A DNA stretch of 64,000 bases from Candidatus Rifleibacteriota bacterium (GCA_018818125.1 JAHISQ010000053.1:1-64000); one strand, 5' to 3'. Counted from the first letter of the stretch, positions 15,564 through 26,464 are shown. The notes: generated by a model not told the origin, from the letters alone. Program-made: numbers and translations.

Positions 15564-17873
15564 ATGAGGCAAACAAAGAATAATAGCGTGTTTTCCCTGC
15601 TCGGAGGGTTACTGGTAACGCTTCTGTGCCTTGTGCTGCCTGCTACGGCAATAGCTCAGTCTGCGGCTTTTCAAGATTTGCCGCGCGATCACTGGGCCTA
15701 TAGTGATGTAGAATTCCTTATCAGCCAGGGCTACATGGAAGGCTACCCGGACGGCACATTTAAAGGCCGCAAAGTTACTACCCGCTATGATGTAGCACTT
15801 ATTCTCGCTCGCATACTCAAACGTATGGAAGAGAAAAAAGCAACTATTGATGCTGTCAGCGAAGAGGAGCGTGCCGCTCTTTCCCGCCTCACCAAGGAAT
15901 TTAGAGATGAGCTTGGCCTGCTTGATGTGCGCGTTGACTCGCTCGAACGGCGTATGGTTGACAGCGAAAACAAAATGAAGACGTTTGAAGATCGTTTGCC
16001 CAAGGTGCAAATCACCGGTTTTTATCGTGGTCGCGGTCAATACATCATCGACCCCGAAACTGTCGGTAGAGATGATTGGGGGGACGAAGCCACCTTCACT
16101 AATCCCGGTCTGGTTACTTTTTATCAGCAGCTATATTTGCGTTTTACCGGTAAACCTCTGGGCGAAAAAATCGAAACATTTTATGAACTTTATGGCTATG
16201 TAAAGGGTCGTACCTGGAATCAGGTTGTTTACAACGAGGCTGGCAGTTCAGTCCCAAATCCATTCGACAAAATTGATAATTACGTGCGCTATGTTCAGAA
16301 CGACAATTATGTTCGCTCTAACAAGCTGCATTTTGTCAGTAAAGCCAAATCAATGAAGGTAAGAGTCTTTTCGGGAGAATCAATTTCAGGTATTGATAAC
16401 CCGATGAATATTTTGACTGAAGATACAGATGTTGTTTACCCATATCAGGGTGTCGAAGTTTCTGGCTCAGAAAGCGGTGTTTCGTATCAGGGTTCAGTGT
16501 TAAAAAGTGATATCAGAGATACTTACAGTGATACCAGCGAAATGATCAGCGGTCGCATGGTTTGGAAACTTCCTGAAAAATTTAGCGAAGACAGTTTCTC
16601 GGTTGGCACTTCTTATGCCGAAAAAATTCTTGATTATAAGACCGTTGGTAATTCAAATACAGTGCGCGGTGTTGACGTTAACTACTCTACAGAGCGTGCC
16701 GGCAAAATTCAGGCCACTGCCGAGTTTCTTACTTCGGCTGCATATTTATTAGACACATCTGACAAGCAAAAACGCAATCTCGGTGACGAGGGCAGTCGCT
16801 TCGACCTCAGCATTCAGGAAGGTGGCCTGACCGGTACGGTGAAGCATTATGATTATGGTAAGGATTTCAGGGCAATGATGGCCCCGATTTGGGCCTATGA
16901 TATTGGTGATGTTGATGATTATCCAAACAATTTGACTATGAAAGATGCCGATGGAAACTATGGTCGCCCGGATTTTGCCGGTGAAAAGCTCACCCGTTTC
17001 GGAGTGAACTACGATTTTGGCAACAAACTGCTGGCAATTGCCAACAATTTGTCAGTTGAGGCTACTTATCTCTCGAAAACCTGGGAGGCCGACCCGAAGG
17101 AACCCCAGCCAACAGACGGCTACTCTGGTCGAAAGTTTACTTTTCAGCTGCTTTCAGATTTTACTGACAGTACCACTCTAAAATACGACTTTATCCAGAA
17201 ATGGGATGCGTATGAAGGTGAGCAGGGCTGGCGGTCAAACGCTGTTGAGCTTAATCTGAAGTTGAGTGATTCTGTCAGTTCCAAAGGCAAGATGTATGTA
17301 CTCGGCGATCCAGACGATATTTTTGAGCAGGATGGTCAGACCCATGAATATAACGAGCGCATCGGCTATTTTGAAGTCAACTCCGATATTAACCCGAGAG
17401 TATATGCCAAAGGCAGTGTTGAGCACCAGGTGCGCTGGGTCAGTTCTCCTAAAGAGAACACCCGGGTAGATTATATTGGCGAGGCGACCTATAACCTTAC
17501 ACCAACAACCAGTTTTACTGGCGGTATACAGCATGTAGATTATGTTGACAGCTATGACAGCAGCAAGTCAAGTCTTACTAATGCAATTCTGGCGGAACTT
17601 AAAAAGAACTTTACCGACAAGTTCAGAGGTCGCGCCTTTTATTCAAGAGGTGTGCTCGATTATAAAGATGGCAACAAAGACTCGCTGGATCGCGAAAATA
17701 TTTATGGCGAGCTTATTTATAATGTCAGCAAGGATGCGACTATCACGCTCAAGTTTGGTTATGACTATCCCTCTGAGTGGCGCTGGGCAGTCAGCAGCCA
17801 CGATAATGGCAGGGACCATGTAGATATTCACACTCAGAAGATGTTAATCTTCGAGGCCAGATCGAATTTTTAG
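15564..17873 (+). CDS. SLH-domain outer-membrane porin (OmpM-like)
   Basis: A 769-aa protein: signal peptide (cleavage after AIAQ), one SLH domain at about 37-90 (FQDLPRDHWAYSDVEFLIS...GYPDGTFKG...TTRYDVALILARIL), a coiled-coil (about 92-145), then about 600 residues of alternating aromatic/polar strands ending in FEARSNF, a beta-barrel with C-terminal aromatic. This is the OmpM plan in which SLH binds secondary wall polymer on peptidoglycan and tethers the outer membrane. I chose the ATG at 15564 because it starts the signal peptide; the frame is open from 15486 but that extension is unsupported. It heads a six-gene cluster. Confidence 0.85.
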   Translation: MRQTKNNSVFSLLGGLLVTLLCLVLPATAIAQSAAFQDLPRDHWAYSDVEFLISQGYMEGYPDGTFKGRKVTTRYDVALILARILKRMEEKKATIDAVSEEERAALSRLTKEFRDELGLLDVRVDSLERRMVDSENKMKTFEDRLPKVQITGFYRGRGQYIIDPETVGRDDWGDEATFTNPGLVTFYQQLYLRFTGKPLGEKIETFYELYGYVKGRTWNQVVYNEAGSSVPNPFDKIDNYVRYVQNDNYVRSNKLHFVSKAKSMKVRVFSGESISGIDNPMNILTEDTDVVYPYQGVEVSGSESGVSYQGSVLKSDIRDTYSDTSEMISGRMVWKLPEKFSEDSFSVGTSYAEKILDYKTVGNSNTVRGVDVNYSTERAGKIQATAEFLTSAAYLLDTSDKQKRNLGDEGSRFDLSIQEGGLTGTVKHYDYGKDFRAMMAPIWAYDIGDVDDYPNNLTMKDADGNYGRPDFAGEKLTRFGVNYDFGNKLLAIANNLSVEATYLSKTWEADPKEPQPTDGYSGRKFTFQLLSDFTDSTTLKYDFIQKWDAYEGEQGWRSNAVELNLKLSDSVSSKGKMYVLGDPDDIFEQDGQTHEYNERIGYFEVNSDINPRVYAKGSVEHQVRWVSSPKENTRVDYIGEATYNLTPTTSFTGGIQHVDYVDSYDSSKSSLTNAILAELKKNFTDKFRGRAFYSRGVLDYKDGNKDSLDRENIYGELIYNVSKDATITLKFGYDYPSEWRWAVSSHDNGRDHVDIHTQKMLIFEARSNF

Positions 17874-17882
17874 GAATCGAAT

Positions 17883-19055
17883 ATGAAAAAGACATTGATG
17901 GCAATATTTCTGTTCCTTATGGCTGCTATGTTCAGCGGTTGCATTCAGGAATCCCTGGTAATGCCGGTTGCTGTTGTAAAAGGAAAAGTTGCTGTGCCGC
18001 CTGGTCAGGTTCCGCTTGGTGTAAAAATCACCGTTGCCGGTATGACAAGTGCTTATGCTTATGCAGATGACAGTGGAGCGTATTCTTTAGAACTGCGCAA
18101 AAGTGGTCGTTTTCTGCTCGTAGCACATGGTCGCGATTTTGAGGTTAACTACACATGGGTGGATATCGAAATCGAAAAGACAGTAACCGCGCCAAATATT
18201 TCGCTCGATACCAAAATTGTTGGTGAAGCGCTGTGGGTAGCTTCTATCGTAGATTTTCCAGATGCAACTGCATTCAGTATTAAGTCGATTGAGCCGGTCT
18301 GGTCGCCTGCAAGCGCAACTATGTATGACGACGGCAGTCATGGCGATCTGCTTGCTAACGATGGTATTTACATGCTGCGTCAGACCAGACTTACTACAGG
18401 CTCGCAACAGTATGCTATCGAATACAAAAAAAGTGACGGCTCAACAGTAGTCGCCAAATCTGACCCTCACGAAGAAAACAAACGCAACGGCAATTCAGAA
18501 CTATACATAATCGAATCAACGGTTAAACTGGCGCGTGGTGATGTAACCAGCGATTTGAACAGTGTAGACTATTCAAAAGTGAAGCTGGCGACCAAAAAAG
18601 GTTCGCGCTCAATGTTCCTCAACACTGATGGCAGCTATAGCTTTGCGATGGAAGGAAACGGCATCGAATACCTGGTCTTCCGCAGCACAAATTTCCATAT
18701 CAGAGCAATACCGATAGATCTTTCGACTGTAACCCTGTATGACGTGCCAACCACAACGCTTTCTTCAAAACGTAGCGGCGAACTCAAGGTAATTCTTGTG
18801 GCCTCCGACTTTGTTGATGTCAGCAATCCGACAGTTGTCGGCACCTTCAAGGGCTGGAGCAATCCGCAACAGCTTTATGACGATGGCACTAACGGTGATG
18901 AAGCAGCCGGTGACGGTGTTTATACCCGACTGTTTACCGGTATAGCGCCTGGTACTTACGAATACGCCTTTAACATCAATAAAGAAAATCAGGTTAAAGA
19001 CCCTTATCAGGAATCAGGTAATCCTACCTATTCAATTATTGAGGTTAAGCAATGA
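17883..19055 (+). CDS. Lipoprotein with carbohydrate-binding-like domains
   Basis: A 390-aa protein with a lipobox (FSGC, Cys19). It has a carboxypeptidase-regulatory-like domain (about 30-95, GKVAVPPGQVP...ADDSGAYSLEL), then two modules with the pattern MYDDGSHGDLLANDGIY (about 140) and LYDDGTNGDEAAGDGVYT (about 330). The second follows VGTFKGWSNPQ and precedes GTYEYAF, as in CBM48-type glycogen-binding domains. It is anchored to a membrane by lipid and probably binds glycans or proteins. It sits 9 bases after the porin and overlaps the next gene as ATGA. Confidence 0.75.
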   Translation: MKKTLMAIFLFLMAAMFSGCIQESLVMPVAVVKGKVAVPPGQVPLGVKITVAGMTSAYAYADDSGAYSLELRKSGRFLLVAHGRDFEVNYTWVDIEIEKTVTAPNISLDTKIVGEALWVASIVDFPDATAFSIKSIEPVWSPASATMYDDGSHGDLLANDGIYMLRQTRLTTGSQQYAIEYKKSDGSTVVAKSDPHEENKRNGNSELYIIESTVKLARGDVTSDLNSVDYSKVKLATKKGSRSMFLNTDGSYSFAMEGNGIEYLVFRSTNFHIRAIPIDLSTVTLYDVPTTTLSSKRSGELKVILVASDFVDVSNPTVVGTFKGWSNPQQLYDDGTNGDEAAGDGVYTRLFTGIAPGTYEYAFNINKENQVKDPYQESGNPTYSIIEVKQ

Positions 19056-20167
19056 AAAGCCTCAGCAAAACAATTTGTGTTCTGGCCATATTGCTGGCGC
19101 TGTTCTTAACGACCACAGCGATTGCCCAGACTGGCGCTGAGCCGACAAACTATTTCTACGAAACCGGATCCTGGCTCGATATTGCCGATAACGTTGGTGA
19201 TGACAAGGGGCCAGGTTACTATCAGTACCCGCTCGATAAAAGGCTGCGCCGTGGCACATTCGATCTCAAACGTTTCACAGTCTATGAAGAAGGTGAAGTC
19301 GTGGTATTTGAAATTCAGATGCGCAATTACATCATGCGCGAGTGGGCTGATAGCAGACATAGCTCGGATCAGGGATTTGTCGCCAACATGTGGGATATTT
19401 ACATCGATATAGATGGTCGCGAAAATTCTGGATATCAGATGGCTCTGCCTGGTCGCGACCTGATGATGGCCGGCAATATGGGCTGGGAAAAAGTAATCAT
19501 GGTTACCCCGCTTTCTGAATTTGAGCTTTTCGACATTTTACGCAATAAAACCGACGAACTGGACTTTCAAAACAGTGTTGATGACATAGTTTACCCCGAT
19601 TATATAAGGGTGCAGCGTGATAAGGTTATTTTAAAAATCTCTAAACTCAAGTTGCCAGGTATCTCTGTGCGTTCAGGATTTCAATGTCTGGCGATGGGCT
19701 ATAAAAAAGTAGTTTCGCCAAATCGTCTGCTGAACGCTGACGTAAGAGGGTTTCCGACACTTGATGATTTTGGTGGTGGCCATGACACCTACGGCGATCC
19801 GCCGGTCATGGACATAATCGTGCCCGAGGGCGAAGATCAATACAAGATTTTGCGAGATTTCAGGTCAGAACCATATCGCGAAAACATCAGATATGCCTCT
19901 GTTCCCTTTGTTTACGCTGGCGGTAAAAAACACAGTCCTGCTCTTAAACCTCTGGTGAAAGAACCTACAGCAACTACAGGTATCAATATTCCTCCACCGG
20001 CAATTGTGCCGCCGCCAACTGCAGCAGTAAAGCCAGTCGTGCCGGTTGCTCAAAGCTCATCTGGTTTTGTTCCACTCAAGCCAAGCGAACCTGCTAAAGC
20101 AGATAACGGTTTTAAGCCGATACCGCAGGCGCCAAAAGGCTTTATTCCAGTTAAGAAGAAAGATTAA
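19052..20167 (+). CDS. Exported glucodextranase C-terminal-domain-like protein
   Basis: A 371-aa protein with a signal peptide (cleavage after AIAQ) followed directly by a domain with hallmarks of the glucodextranase C-terminal module: DNVGDDKGPGYYQYP, FDLKRFTVYEEG, VVFEIQMRN, WDIYIDIDGR and FGGGHDTYGDPPVMDIIVP. That module binds carbohydrate or anchors enzymes to the surface; no catalytic domain is attached here. The C-terminus (about 300-371) is Pro-rich and probably flexible. It is translationally coupled to the lipoprotein upstream (ATGA). Confidence 0.8.
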   Translation: MKSLSKTICVLAILLALFLTTTAIAQTGAEPTNYFYETGSWLDIADNVGDDKGPGYYQYPLDKRLRRGTFDLKRFTVYEEGEVVVFEIQMRNYIMREWADSRHSSDQGFVANMWDIYIDIDGRENSGYQMALPGRDLMMAGNMGWEKVIMVTPLSEFELFDILRNKTDELDFQNSVDDIVYPDYIRVQRDKVILKISKLKLPGISVRSGFQCLAMGYKKVVSPNRLLNADVRGFPTLDDFGGGHDTYGDPPVMDIIVPEGEDQYKILRDFRSEPYRENIRYASVPFVYAGGKKHSPALKPLVKEPTATTGINIPPPAIVPPPTAAVKPVVPVAQSSSGFVPLKPSEPAKADNGFKPIPQAPKGFIPVKKKD

Positions 20168-20276
20168 CCATGCTCCACAGCAAAAAAAACAAGCGAACCT
20201 CATATTTTGCTAGCGAAATGACGATTAACATAAAAGCACACATATTAGTTACAGTTTCCTCAAGGAGGGCACGCCC

Positions 20277-21269
20277 ATGATTCGACAGAAATTTTCGCCA
20301 ACAGCAGGTTTATTGCTGTTGCTCAGCCTGTTAATTGTCGTTTCGAGCAGTGACGTATGCGCGCAATCAACGCGTTCTCGCGGCATGGGCGGTGCTTTTA
20401 TCGGACTCTCTGATGATGAATCAGCGATTTTCTACAACCCGGCTGGATTATCGCAGATTCAGGGTGGAGAAGCTTCGATTCAGGCAAAAGTTAACGAGCG
20501 CGATGTCTTTGACTGGACAAGCCTGGCGTTTACCGGTCATATTTACGAAGATCAGGTAGATAACAAGTTCTCGATCACAGACTATCTCGAACACAATATT
20601 CTCGAAGAACCGATTCCGCGCCGACCCAAATACAGTTATGGTGTGGCTTACACCGAAGACAACCGGTCAGAGCAATTTGGCCAACTGGTAGGCGGTGAAT
20701 TCCTTGGCACCAGTCGCAAAGTTCAAGATCTGCAACTGGCTTTCGGCACCAGATTTCCAATTGCCAGGCGCATGCTGGCCCGCGAACAGCTTTATGGCGG
20801 CATCAAGCTCAGACACTACAGTGTTGACCGCTGGATCAGAAGTTTGCAGCAGCACAGCAAGAAGGACTCTACCTCGTTGGGTATCGGCCTGATGTATCAC
20901 TATAACGATCGAGTTACCGGTGGTCTTACTGTCGATAACCTCATTGAAGATACCGATGGTACCTACGATCGTCGCGACGGTGTAAGTCTCAATCTTGGCA
21001 CTGCAGTGAAGCTTACCAAAGGCACCACTATTTCGGTGGATGCAATCAATGTAACTAACTCTGCTCGTGCTGATGAGCAGCAGTATCGTATTGGCGTCGA
21101 GAAGAAGTTCATCGAAAACGATCTGACCATGCGCATGGGTTCGCTTAACGGCACTCTTACACTTGGTTTTGGCATGTATGTTCTGCCTAATATCAGAGTA
21201 GATTACTCATACTATGATGGCGATGTCGTAAGCGAACATCATGTTGGAGCGCATGTAACATTTGAATAA
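20277..21269 (+). CDS. PorV/UPF0164-like outer-membrane beta-barrel protein
   Basis: A 330-aa protein with a signal peptide (cleavage after VCAQ) followed by RGMGGAFIGLSDDESAIFYNPAGLSQIQ, the N-terminal hallmark of PorV/PorQ/FadL-like barrels. Amphipathic strands then run to the C-terminus, which ends in GAHVTFE. PorV-type barrels act as shuttle or lipid-handling proteins in the outer membrane. A strong AAGGAGGG lies 7-8 bases before the ATG. A 109-base gap separates it from the upstream gene, so it may have its own promoter. Confidence 0.78.
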   Translation: MIRQKFSPTAGLLLLLSLLIVVSSSDVCAQSTRSRGMGGAFIGLSDDESAIFYNPAGLSQIQGGEASIQAKVNERDVFDWTSLAFTGHIYEDQVDNKFSITDYLEHNILEEPIPRRPKYSYGVAYTEDNRSEQFGQLVGGEFLGTSRKVQDLQLAFGTRFPIARRMLAREQLYGGIKLRHYSVDRWIRSLQQHSKKDSTSLGIGLMYHYNDRVTGGLTVDNLIEDTDGTYDRRDGVSLNLGTAVKLTKGTTISVDAINVTNSARADEQQYRIGVEKKFIENDLTMRMGSLNGTLTLGFGMYVLPNIRVDYSYYDGDVVSEHHVGAHVTFE

Positions 21270-21285
21270 TTGGAGAATCACTCTG

Positions 21286-22194
21286 ATGAAATTCAAAGTG
21301 AAGCTGGCAATAATCTGTTTCTGTATGTTCTCCGCCTGCAGTTTATGGGCGGAGACTTTTATCGAACCCGAAATTTTTATTGAACAGAAGCTTGAGGTTT
21401 TCGGGCTTGCCGGTATCCCCTGGGAAACTGAATCATCTTATGATGAAGAGCGCTCCCGCGCCTGGATGGATGCCTTGCATCACGCATACGAAAAAGTGTT
21501 GAGCCTGCCGCTGATGGAAGGCAAGCTGGTTAGACATGTAATGCAGACTAATTCATCCTTAAAAGAACGACTGGGCCAGGTATTAATGTCGGCGCCAAAA
21601 TATTTCCTGCAGGCTGATACTTCTGGTTTAATTCGCTGTCGCTTAGAGCTTCCATTGTCCGGCAAACTTAGTGTCAGATCTGCGTTGTATCTGGCTGCTC
21701 TGCGTCCGCAACCACAGGAGCCATTAAGCTTGCTTGCCTCGTGGAGCGCAGGATTGAAAATTGACGAAAAAGCGCCGGCTCCTTCTTTTAAACGTGTAAT
21801 TCTTGATGCGCGTAGTTTTTTGTTTGAGCCTTCGCTATTTCCAAGATTTTTTACTGCAGCTGGTATGTTGATTTTTCAGGAATCCATGGTTCCATCTAAG
21901 GAACGTTTCAGTCGACCGGCTGTGCTCTTTGAATCAGACATCAGACGGGCACGCAAAGAACTCAAAGACGAAGAGGTCGTGACGATAGCGGCTCATATCA
22001 GCCCGCTGGCTACGCGTGATATATGCATAGAGCATACAGATGTCGATGTTTTTGCGAGATTTTGTCGCGAGTTAATCCGCAATCCGCTGCAGGAGCGCGA
22101 AATAGTTGTGGTGTTTAATCCGCAGGTTTTGCACCAGCGCGGCCGTCTTGCTAAGACTGAAGCTAAGGCAGCAACCAAAGATAAATTGAAATAA
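21286..22194 (+). CDS. Exported protein of unknown function
   Basis: A 302-aa protein that I do not recognise. It has a signal peptide with a possible lipobox (MFSAC, Cys15 or so), followed by ETFIEPEIFIEQKLEVFG and RAWMDALHHAYEKVL. This N-terminal pattern loosely recalls LPP20/FlgT-type domains, in which an alpha/beta fold starts with repeated exported-protein helices. The ATG at 21286 has GGAG 10 bases upstream; the longer frame from 21262 overlaps the barrel gene and disrupts the signal peptide. It forms a transcription unit with its neighbours. Confidence 0.6.
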   Translation: MKFKVKLAIICFCMFSACSLWAETFIEPEIFIEQKLEVFGLAGIPWETESSYDEERSRAWMDALHHAYEKVLSLPLMEGKLVRHVMQTNSSLKERLGQVLMSAPKYFLQADTSGLIRCRLELPLSGKLSVRSALYLAALRPQPQEPLSLLASWSAGLKIDEKAPAPSFKRVILDARSFLFEPSLFPRFFTAAGMLIFQESMVPSKERFSRPAVLFESDIRRARKELKDEEVVTIAAHISPLATRDICIEHTDVDVFARFCRELIRNPLQEREIVVVFNPQVLHQRGRLAKTEAKAATKDKLK

Positions 22195-22213
22195 CATGCA
22201 GGAGGCAAATCCA

Positions 22214-23143
22214 ATGAAACCATTCCAGATATTGATCGCAATTTTGTTGATCTGTTCGATTACCAGTGCCGGTTGGGCCTCTTCGGACGTTGTTCGGGCT
22301 CAGGAAAAGAAACTAAGCCGCCTTGAGCGCTATATTTATGGCGATGAGCAGAAAGGTGCAGGTGCAGATCGTTTGCGACAGATAGAAGAAGATCTTTTTG
22401 GGCGCAATACCGGTCGAAAAGAGGCCGAAAAGATCAGCTATCTGCATGACTTTGTATTTAAAGGTTCGACCAGCAATCCTTCTCTCGATATGAAGCTGAG
22501 TTTCCTTGAATGGCGACTTTTCAATCGAACCGGAGAAGGCAACCTTGAAGCAAGACTGGCCGATATCGACAGGCAGGTTTCCGGCAATGTATCTATGGAA
22601 CCAATGGCTTTCAGGCTTGAACAGCAGATTCATCTGATTATCGAGAATGGGCTGATTTCGTTACATCAGGTTACCATTCCGCGTGGCACTGAGATCAGGA
22701 TGCGTCTTAAACAAGAGCTTTCGAGCCGCACCGCAAAAAAGAATGACATCGTACCCATGGTTTTATCGCATGACGTATTTATTGACAACAATATTCTGGT
22801 CATGACCAATGGCGGCATTGTAACTTCGACCGTTAAATCAGTGCGCCGTGCCGGACGCTTTGGTCGTACCGGCTATGTAAACCTTGATGTAACAAGAATT
22901 GAGAGCATGGATTCAACTGAATTGCCGATTCAGATTGATGCTGCCGGTGAAAAATTTGATAAACGCAAAATAGGCATGGCAGCTGGCGCTTCTACTCTTG
23001 GCTATCTGGTTCTTGGGCCAATTGGGCTTGCTGGCGGCGCTTTTATCAAGGGTGGCGAGGTCAACGTGCCGGCTGATACCGAAATTACTGTGCGAACAAC
23101 CGAAGATTGCAAGGTTGTCGGGGTTCTGGTTAACCGAAAGTGA
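22214..23143 (+). CDS. Exported protein with repeated RLxRIExxxFG motifs
   Basis: A 309-aa protein with a signal peptide (cleavage after GWAS). The N-terminal half repeats a short amphipathic motif: KLSRLERYIYG, RLRQIEEDLFG, KISYLHDFVFKG, KLSFLEWRLF, RLADIDRQVSG. The C-terminal half (about 145-309) is beta-rich with IPRGTEIRMRL, NNILVMTNGGIVTSTVKS and a Gly-rich hydrophobic stretch MAAGASTLGYLVLGPIGLAGGA. I assign no function. AGGAGG lies 8 bases before the ATG at 22214. It is the last gene before a strong terminator. Confidence 0.65.
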   Translation: MKPFQILIAILLICSITSAGWASSDVVRAQEKKLSRLERYIYGDEQKGAGADRLRQIEEDLFGRNTGRKEAEKISYLHDFVFKGSTSNPSLDMKLSFLEWRLFNRTGEGNLEARLADIDRQVSGNVSMEPMAFRLEQQIHLIIENGLISLHQVTIPRGTEIRMRLKQELSSRTAKKNDIVPMVLSHDVFIDNNILVMTNGGIVTSTVKSVRRAGRFGRTGYVNLDVTRIESMDSTELPIQIDAAGEKFDKRKIGMAAGASTLGYLVLGPIGLAGGAFIKGGEVNVPADTEITVRTTEDCKVVGVLVNRK

Positions 23144-23211
23144 CCCTGTGCGTTGCCTGAAGATTTCAAGGCGCTTGCCAAACGAAAATAGTTGCTTTAA
23201 CCCTTACTGTG

Positions 23212-23246
23212 AACTGGCCGGGTAGTTGCCCGGTCAGTTTATTTTT
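23212..23246 (+). terminator. Terminator of the envelope cluster
   Basis: An 11-bp stem (AACTGGCCGGG with CCCGGTCAGTT) around a 6-base loop, then TTATTTTT. It ends the transcription unit beginning at the SLH porin. Confidence 0.88.
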
Positions 23247-23249
23247 GGG

Positions 23250-23278
23250 TTGTCGAGAGTAATTCAATGTGTTACTCT
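23250..23278 (+). promoter_or_regulatory. Possible lgt promoter abutting the start codon
   Basis: TTGTCG (23250-23255), a 17-base spacer and TACTCT (23273-23278). The ATG at 23286 lies 8 bases downstream, so the mRNA could be leaderless; no Shine-Dalgarno is seen. Confidence 0.4.
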
Positions 23279-23285
23279 TGCTGGC

Positions 23286-24125
23286 ATGCATCCATATCTA
23301 TTTTCAATTGGCCCGCTGCATATCGGCTCTTATGGCGTCTTATTGGCCATCGCATTTTTCAGCGCCTTCATGGTCATTAACTGGCAGTTTCGCAAGAACG
23401 GTTGCGATGAAGAACTGGCCTGGGATCTCCATTTTCTCGCAATTTTTGGTGGAATGGTCGGTTCGCGCCTGATGCATATCATTGAGAACTTCAAGGAATT
23501 TCTTGGTAATCCGATGTCGATGATTTTTTCGACCACCGGGTTTTCGGTTCTGGGCGGTTATGTGTTGGCTCTGGCGCTTTGTATCATCAGGGTGCGTTAT
23601 GCCAGACAGCCATTTTTTAAAATGGCTGATCTTTATGTTCCCGGCATGGCAGTTGGCTATGTCATCGGGAGGCTTGGCTGTATCGCTGCTGGCGATGGTT
23701 GTTATGGGTTGCCATGCCATCTGCCCTGGGCGATGAATTTTCCGAAAGGTCTGGTTCCGACCTTGAGTGCTGTGAACAATACGCTTGCCGACACTTATCG
23801 CAGTCTGTTTCCAGGCGAACCAGTTCCGGTTGATATCAGCGTGCATCCGACGCCTTTGTATGAATCGCTTTCCACAGTCATTCTCCTTGCCATCCTTTTG
23901 TTAGTTGATTGGCGCATAGGTGGCGGCCGGCGCTTTGCGTTTTTTCTGATATGGTTTGGCGTTTCACGCTTTCTTGTAGAATTCATCAGACTAAATCCCT
24001 TTATTTACTGGGGCATGTCTTCAAGCCAGCTGGTGTCGATATTTTTTATCATCGCCGGTATTGTAATAATGCTGGGTTCGAAAGCACGCCTGCAGAAGAT
24101 GAGTCAACCGACTGCCGGAGATTGA
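23286..24125 (+). CDS. lgt: Prolipoprotein diacylglyceryl transferase
   Basis: A 279-aa polytopic inner-membrane enzyme that moves diacylglycerol from phosphatidylglycerol to the lipobox Cys of prolipoproteins. Visible family motifs are IGSYGVL, SRLMHIIENF, the signature region GRLGCIAAGDGCYG (divergent from the usual GRIGNFINGE), HPTPLYESL and the late GMSSSQLVSI. About seven hydrophobic segments. The frame extends back to 23226, through the terminator, so I use the ATG at 23286. Its products would include the lipoprotein at 17.9 kb. Confidence 0.93.
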   Translation: MHPYLFSIGPLHIGSYGVLLAIAFFSAFMVINWQFRKNGCDEELAWDLHFLAIFGGMVGSRLMHIIENFKEFLGNPMSMIFSTTGFSVLGGYVLALALCIIRVRYARQPFFKMADLYVPGMAVGYVIGRLGCIAAGDGCYGLPCHLPWAMNFPKGLVPTLSAVNNTLADTYRSLFPGEPVPVDISVHPTPLYESLSTVILLAILLLVDWRIGGGRRFAFFLIWFGVSRFLVEFIRLNPFIYWGMSSSQLVSIFFIIAGIVIMLGSKARLQKMSQPTAGD

Positions 24126-24150
24126 AAACATTCGATAACTGGTATATGCT
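24122..24150 (+). promoter_or_regulatory. hprK promoter
   Basis: TTGAAA (24122-24127, overlapping the lgt stop), a 17-base spacer and TATGCT (24145-24150). It would give a leader of about 33 bases for hprK. Confidence 0.6.
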
Positions 24151-24189
24151 GTTGCCGTAAAACTTAAGGGAAAGGTCATAAATAAAAAT

Positions 24190-25112
24190 ATGGCTCTGAT
24201 TCTAGTCAAAGAGATTGTACAAGATCAGGGACTGATGATAGTTGCTGGTAAAGAAGGGCTCGACCGCAAGGTTATATCGTCAGAAGTGCATCGGCCTGGC
24301 CTGGAACTGGCTGGTTTTTTCGAACATTTTGGCTATGAACGAATAATCGTGCTTGGGCGCACTGAACTGGCCTATCTTGGTGAGCAGACTGCCGAAATTC
24401 GCAAGGTGCGATTGCGCCAACTGCTGTTCTTTAACATTCCCTGTATTATCATAACCGATGACCTGCTTGTGCTCGACGAATTGCTCGAACTATGTGATCA
24501 GAAGAAAATACCGCTTCTGCGTACACCGGCTCGCACCGGCGAGTTTATTTACCAGCTTTCGCGTTATCTTCACAACCGCTTTGCGCCTCGCAAAAGCGTG
24601 CATGGCGTTTTTGTCGAGGTCTACGGGGTTGGCATCCTGATCATGGGTTCTTCTGGAATAGGCAAGAGTGAGTGTGCGCTTGAGCTGATCAAGCGCGGTC
24701 ATCGCCTGGTTGCAGATGATGCCGTGCAGCTTATGAAAATCAGTGATACCAAGGTGGTTGGTTCTCCCGATGAGATGATACGTCATCACATGGAAATCCG
24801 CGGACTGGGCATAATAGATATTCGCTCTCTTTTTGGCATCGCAGCGACAGCTGATGAGAAATCGGTCGATATGGTTATAATCCTCGAAAAATGGGATGAC
24901 CAGAAGGAATATGACCGTCTTGGCATTTTTCAGCGTACGGTCAAATTTTTAAAGGTTGAAGTGCCCAGCACTACCATACCAGTCCGCGAAGGTCGCAATC
25001 TGGCCGTAGTTATCGAAACAGCGGCAATGAATTTTTATCTGCGCCGTATGGGCATACTCAGTGCCGAAAAATTCTCAAAGCAGCTTCGGGCAAAGATGAG
25101 CGGTGATTTTTA

Positions 25113-25113
<1 letters not shown>
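24190..25113 (+). CDS. hprK: HPr kinase/phosphorylase
   Basis: A 307-aa enzyme, the usual length. It phosphorylates or dephosphorylates a regulatory Ser of HPr in response to fructose-bisphosphate, ATP and phosphate. The N-terminal domain (1-130) precedes the catalytic domain with H138 in VHGVFVEVYG, the P-loop GSSGIGKS (153-160) and the HprK signature MEIRGLGIIDIR (201-212). The target HPr domain is probably the one in the PTS fusion at 59 kb, which retains the matching Ser. Its stop overlaps the next start by one base (TAATG). Confidence 0.96.
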
Positions 25114-26456
<1,343 letters not shown>

Positions 26457-26464
26457 GCTGACGC

